Source: Dethiosulfatibacter sp. (GTDB lineage Bacteria > Bacillota_A > Clostridia > Tissierellales > Dethiosulfatibacteraceae). From it: DNA of 11,789 bases. Shown in pieces: positions 11,606 to 11,789 of this stretch. The stretch spans positions 1-11,789 of the forward strand of contig JAHRFV010000129.1 of NCBI GenBank assembly GCA_019084435.1, in the 5' to 3' direction. The translations under genes and the position numbers were made by a program. Positions within the stretch are counted from its first letter, which is position 1, and each line of letters starts with the position of its first letter. The notes below the pieces were generated by a model. That model saw only the letters and a program-made list of their open reading frames with translations. It had not been told where the DNA came from and made no database searches.

Positions 11606-11789
11606 ATCCGATGACTAACAGTGCTAAGACTCCCACTTCTATAAGTGGGAGATAAGCACTGTAGAGTCCCTGGATAACGGTCTCTAAGGTTCAGGTGGTG
11701 TTTCAAACACCATCTGAACCCAAGAACCCTGTTGATAACTCCATTATCATCTGAGGTAAATTCTATAGTTCTATATTACAACCCTTCAG
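11606..11789 (-). mobile_element. End of an IS200/IS605-family element with putative TnpB guide-RNA (reRNA/omegaRNA) structure, runs off window
   Basis: This gene-free stretch starts directly after the terminator T-run and holds two strong palindromes. The first is nested: CTCCCACTT (11630-11638) with AAGTGGGAG (11643-11651), enclosed by ACAGTGCT (11618-11625) with AGCACTGT (11655-11662). The second is a 13-bp stem with one G-U pair (11688-11700 with 11708-11720). Subterminal imperfect palindromes next to a structured RNA are typical of IS200/IS605 ends, where the guide RNA of TnpB overlaps the 3' end of tnpB. I favour the minus strand, with tnpB entering from the right. On that strand a frame reads E-G-L-stop at 11787-11776, which fits the common ...NEGL-like tail of TnpB, but this is only four codons. 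A tnpB-less miniature derivative in either orientation cannot be excluded. The exact element tip is not determined. Confidence 0.6.
11618..11720 (-). ncRNA. Putative reRNA/omegaRNA scaffold of a TnpB system
   Basis: On the minus strand the order is the hairpin 11720-11688, a short imperfect stem (11686-11680 with 11673-11667, one mismatch), then the two-tier hairpin 11662-11618 near the element end. In known TnpB systems the guide segment is the flanking DNA transcribed just past the right end. Here that would be the metallopeptidase terminator region. Strand, boundaries and activity are inferred from structure alone; no sequence comparison was possible. Confidence 0.4.

Noticed and set aside
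11606..11720. CRISPR-like repeats
   Set aside because: The two palindromes differ in sequence and size and there is no repeat-spacer periodicity.

Overview
The window is AT-rich DNA from a low-GC Gram-positive bacterium, most likely a member of the Clostridia. The evidence is strong AGGAGG-type ribosome binding sites with short spacers, sigma-A-like promoters (TATAAT and extended TGnTATAAT boxes), a lipobox-type solute-binding lipoprotein with no outer-membrane features, and protein families common in Clostridia. I cannot name the species. No tRNA, rRNA or CRISPR array was seen.

Layout. (1) 1-1864: a serpin lacking its N-terminal third, directly behind a perfect 13-bp inverted repeat. It converges with a minus-strand EamA/DMT permease that has a near-consensus promoter. 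(2) 1850-3750: a RimJ/RimL-like GNAT acetyltransferase, then a P-loop protein that looks like only the N-terminal half of a UvrD/Rep helicase, with an altered Walker B. (3) 3788-9214: the core of the window, a complete four-gene ABC importer operon. Its promoter carries a 16-bp palindrome over the -35 box and is followed by a ~120-nt leader with competing inverted repeats. The genes are a DUF3798-type lipoprotein, a duplicated MglA/RbsA-type ATPase, and two BPD_transp_2-type permeases coupled by ATGA overlaps. A hairpin sits between the binding-protein and ATPase genes, and a terminator-like hairpin closes the operon. (4) 9252-11605: a second EamA permease preceded by an overlapping 8-codon leader ORF, a small nucleoside 2-deoxyribosyltransferase-like protein, and a YpfJ-type membrane zinc metallopeptidase ending in a strong terminator. 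(5) 11606-11789: gene-free, with two strong hairpins typical of the end of an IS200/IS605-family element and its TnpB guide RNA (reRNA/omegaRNA). It begins immediately after the terminator and runs off the window edge.

How the genes work together. The importer is the only clear multi-gene system. The lipoprotein would capture an unknown small ligand outside the membrane, the two permeases form the channel, and the ATPase drives uptake. DUF3798 proteins have no assigned ligand that I know of, so this transporter and its apparent regulation are the most interesting content. The other genes look like independent accessory functions.
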